Of a DNA stretch of 26,900 bases, positions 25,299 through 26,900 are shown in pieces; position 1 is the first letter of the stretch; every line of letters begins with the position of its first letter. The notes beneath the pieces were generated by a model. The model was not told where the DNA came from, did not search any database, and worked only from the letters and a program-made list of their open reading frames with translations. The DNA lies in the NCBI GenBank assembly GCA_964600165.1, contig CAZRIP010000043.1, positions 1 through 26,900 of the forward strand. Reading direction: 5' to 3'. A program made the translations under genes and the position numbers. The stretch comes from CAZRIP01 sp964600165 (GTDB lineage Bacteria > Elusimicrobiota > Elusimicrobia > UBA1565 > UBA9628).

Positions 25299-25961
25299 TC
25301 ATTGCCTGCTCAGGATCACCAGGCTCGCGACGAGGGTCGAGAGCGTCAAGTAAGGAAGGATGTTGTTGCTGATCCACGTCGACTTCTTGTTGAGATAGGT
25401 CTTCGGCACGAACACGGTGTCGCCCGGACGAAGCGCGATGTCTCGCGACGCGTCGCCGTCCAGGACCGCCTGGAAGTTGAACCGGACGCCCTTGGATTCC
25501 CCGTCCCGAAGGATCTCCAGCCGGGACGCCTTCGCCGTGTCGCCGAGTCCTCCGGCGTTCGCGACGAGCTCGAGCATCTTCATGCCGTCGCGATACTCGT
25601 AAAAGCCGGGGGAACGGATCTCGCCGATGATGGCCACGCGCCGGCCCGCGAAATGCCGGATCGCGATCGTGATCTTCGGGTTGTCGACGTACTTCGCGTA
25701 GCGGATCTCGAGCAGCTGCTCGAGCTGCTTGGCGTTGACGTCCTTGATGTCGATCGAGCCGAGCAGGGGAAGCTCGATCTTGCCGTCGGGCTGAACCGTC
25801 ACCTCCCGGTTGTATTCATCCGCCGGATAGACGGTGATCGCGACGATGTCGCCGGGCGCGATCTTGGGGTTGATGCGTGCCTCGTCCTTATCGGCGGCCA
25901 GGACGGGCGCCGATAGGCCGAAAGAAAAAACGGCGAAGAGAAAGAGGGCTCTCAGGTTCAT
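25299..25961 (-). CDS. Wza-like polysaccharide export protein
   Basis: A 220-residue protein. I start at ATG 25961 because it begins a clean signal peptide (MNLRALFLFAVFSFGLSAPVLAA); upstream in-frame codons lie across the promoter. The mature protein has a Poly_export domain (KIAPGDIVAITVYPADEYNREVTV...GKIELPLLGSI) and one SLBB domain (RVAIIGEIRSPGFYEYRDGM). It ends in a hydrophobic helix (ILPYLTLSTLVASLVIL). It is shorter than E. coli Wza (about 380) and has no lipobox cysteine, so it may be a minimal export channel subunit. First gene of the export operon. Confidence 0.85.
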   Translation of the reverse strand: MNLRALFLFAVFSFGLSAPVLAADKDEARINPKIAPGDIVAITVYPADEYNREVTVQPDGKIELPLLGSIDIKDVNAKQLEQLLEIRYAKYVDNPKITIAIRHFAGRRVAIIGEIRSPGFYEYRDGMKMLELVANAGGLGDTAKASRLEILRDGESKGVRFNFQAVLDGDASRDIALRPGDTVFVPKTYLNKKSTWISNNILPYLTLSTLVASLVILSRQ

Positions 25962-25994
25962 TCTCAAATCGACCTCAAATAGACGCTCGAACAT

Positions 25995-26023
25995 AGTGTA
26001 TGGTCGCTCCTCGGACTTGTCAA
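25995..26023 (-). promoter_or_regulatory. Near-consensus sigma70-like promoter of the export operon
   Basis: TTGACA (26023-26018), 17 bp, TACACT (26000-25995) on the minus strand. It is the best match to consensus in the window. The -10 box ends 33 bases before ATG 25961, so this message alone has a leader (about 26 nt), with TTGAGG and TTGAGA as weak ribosome-binding candidates. It probably drives all eight genes down to 16875. Confidence 0.75.
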
Positions 26024-26079
26024 TACTCGTTCCACTATAAGCTATAGGATTGAGATACCATTTTTTTGGAGGCTCCCGC

Positions 26080-26108
26080 TGGCGCTTTTTCCTCCGAAGG
26101 GCTATGCT
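26080..26108 (+). promoter_or_regulatory. Promoter of the zinc-ribbon membrane protein gene
   Basis: TGGCGC (26080-26085), 17 bp, TATGCT (26103-26108). The -35 is weak. The -10 box ends five bases before GTG 26114, the same arrangement as the other promoters here; the context GGCTATGCTA is also present at the 8725 promoter. Confidence 0.4.
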
Positions 26109-26113
26109 ATGGC

Positions 26114-26728
26114 GTGCCCGCCCTCTGCCCGCGCTGCCGCGGCGCCGACGTCGCGTTCTCGTCCAACGCCCTGAAATCCGCCGGCCGCCGCCTGACCGGC
26201 AGCAATCACCGCTTCTGCCGCGGGTGCAGGTATCGGTGGCGCGCGCGCCGAAATAGCCTCTCGGGTCCGCTGCTCGTCGCGGCGGCCGCGATCGCGGCCG
26301 GGGCGCTGGTCTGGAGAGCGGAACGCGGCCCGAAGGACGAGGTCCCGGCGGCCGGGTTCGCGGACGCCTCGGGCGCGGGGACGGGACTGTCGTTCGCGCG
26401 AGAATCTTCCTCGGCGGGCGATCGCGCGCTCGCCCGCGCCGCCGCGGCGCGTCTGGGAGATGAGCCCGCGCAGGAGCGTCGCTTCGAGGTGGTCCGGAAG
26501 GAGAACGACTTCGGCTTCGTCTCGCTGATAAGGTCGCTGATCCAGGGCCGCGACGAGGCGGAGCTGCGCGCCATGAGCAAGATGAGCAAGAAGCAGCTCT
26601 GGGACCGGTACGGCCGCTACTTCGCCTCGAAGGAGGACGCCAAAGCCGCATACGAGGAGGCGCGCAAGCGGCAGGCCGTCTACGAAGAGGCGCGCAAGCG
26701 CCTGGACGACGGGACGCGCGGCGAATGA
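26114..26728 (+). CDS. Small zinc-ribbon, single-pass membrane protein of unknown function
   Basis: A 204-residue protein that I do not recognise as a named family. I choose GTG 26114 (MPALCPRCRGADV) because the -10 box ends just before it; the open frame to 26066 crosses the promoter. Cys5, Cys8, Cys35 and Cys38 form a zinc ribbon rich in arginine (RYRWRARR), followed by one membrane helix (50-67) and a cytosolic or periplasmic tail with a charged helical C-terminus. The tail contains an adjacent duplication (YEEARKRQ / YEEARKRL). It is divergent from the export operon and precedes the PqqD-like gene. A zinc ribbon before a membrane helix could serve as a sensor or scaffold, but nothing here proves it. 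Confidence 0.6.
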   Translation: MPALCPRCRGADVAFSSNALKSAGRRLTGSNHRFCRGCRYRWRARRNSLSGPLLVAAAAIAAGALVWRAERGPKDEVPAAGFADASGAGTGLSFARESSSAGDRALARAAAARLGDEPAQERRFEVVRKENDFGFVSLIRSLIQGRDEAELRAMSKMSKKQLWDRYGRYFASKEDAKAAYEEARKRQAVYEEARKRLDDGTRGE

Positions 26729-26743
26729 GAAGCTGCGAAATCA

Positions 26744-26772
26744 TTGCCTGACCGTCGTGAGTTTGTTATCCT
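26744..26772 (+). promoter_or_regulatory. Sigma70-like promoter of the PqqD-like gene
   Basis: TTGCCT (26744-26749), 17 bp, TATCCT (26767-26772). The -10 box ends six bases before ATG 26779. It shows that the PqqD-like gene is probably expressed on its own rather than only from the zinc-ribbon gene. Confidence 0.5.
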
Positions 26773-26778
26773 TCGGCT

Positions 26779-26900
26779 ATGAGCGCCGTCTACCTCCGCA
26801 GCCCTGATTTCGTCCAACGCGAGGTCGCGGGCGAGTGCCTCCTCGTGCCGATCCGGCGCGGCGCCGGCGCCCCGAACAGCATCTACGTGCTCAATGAGAC
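26779..26900 (+). CDS. PqqD-like protein, N-terminal fragment
   Basis: Only about 40 codons are present; the gene continues past the right edge. It starts at ATG 26779 (MSAVYLRSPDFVQREVAGEC) and reaches SIYVLNE, which fits the PqqD signature (start RxPxxxxRxVxGExxLVP, then YxLNexaaxIW). PqqD-family proteins bind precursor peptides in peptide modification, but lone PqqD-like proteins are also common near surface-glycan and transport genes. The reading is based on this short region; no partner such as a radical-SAM gene is visible. Confidence 0.6.
   Translation, partial: MSAVYLRSPDFVQREVAGECLLVPIRRGAGAPNSIYVLNE

Noticed and set aside
25962..25994. Alternative Wza start at the ATG directly after the TACACT box (MFERLF...)
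   Set aside because: This ATG abuts the -10 box and lies upstream of the expected transcription start; the signal peptide begins cleanly at ATG 25961.
26035..26047. CTATA-AGC-TATAG inverted repeat upstream of the wza promoter as an operator
   Set aside because: The half-sites are five AT-rich bases and occur once; too short to support a binding site without comparison.
26061..26095. T-rich tracts with GGAGG...CCTCC as a terminator
   Set aside because: The only complementarity is five base pairs around an 18-base loop, and no GC-rich stem precedes either T tract.
1..26900. CRISPR arrays, tRNA or rRNA genes, insertion sequences, toxin-antitoxin pairs
   Set aside because: No regularly spaced repeats, RNA-gene landmarks, transposase domains or terminal repeats were seen on reading both strands.

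Overview
This is a 26.9 kb, very GC-rich bacterial window filled almost entirely by a cell-surface polysaccharide (capsule, exopolysaccharide or O-antigen-like) locus. The export set (a Wza-like outer-membrane export protein, a Wzz/BY-kinase co-polymerase, a Wzy/WaaL-type polymerase or ligase and a Wzx-type flippase) points to a two-membraned, Gram-negative-type cell. The sequence alone does not fix the phylum. The style would fit an uncultured high-GC diderm such as an Elusimicrobiota member, but that is a weak guess. No rRNA, tRNA, CRISPR array or insertion sequence was seen.

Layout. (1) Minus strand, 8656 down to 1: FkbM methyltransferase, GT4 glycosyltransferase, a degenerate membrane histidine-kinase-like protein, a 1846-residue fusion of asparagine-synthase-like amidotransferase + GT4 + GT4 + membrane-anchored PHP hydrolase, and the start of a WbqC-family gene. 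(2) 8.7-16.9 kb: a patchwork of one- or two-gene units on alternating strands: GT4 (+), GT-C membrane glycosyltransferase (-), a frameshifted methyltransferase remnant (-), GT4 (+), methyltransferase then GT4 (-), methyltransferase then GT2 (+). (3) Minus strand, 25961 down to 16875: an eight-gene operon, wza-wzc-wzy-wzx-fkbM-GT2-cgeB-like-methyltransferase, with overlapping or nearly touching genes behind a near-consensus promoter. (4) Plus strand, 26114 to the end: a small zinc-ribbon membrane protein and the start of a PqqD-like gene.

How the genes fit together (inference from families): ten glycosyltransferase modules build an oligosaccharide on a lipid carrier, the amidotransferase module and five intact methyltransferases decorate it, Wzx flips it, Wzy polymerises or ligates it, the Wzz/BY-kinase controls length, and Wza exports it. 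No initiating phosphoglycosyltransferase lies in the window.

Most notable observations: the four-module fusion, which would join cytosolic sugar-building enzymes to a hydrolase predicted to lie outside the membrane; and a recurring start-site architecture in which a sigma70-like promoter with an exact 17-bp spacer places its -10 box 5-8 nt before the start codon, implying leaderless mRNAs. All three convergent gene pairs also overlap tail to tail. There is no intergenic stretch longer than about 155 bp.
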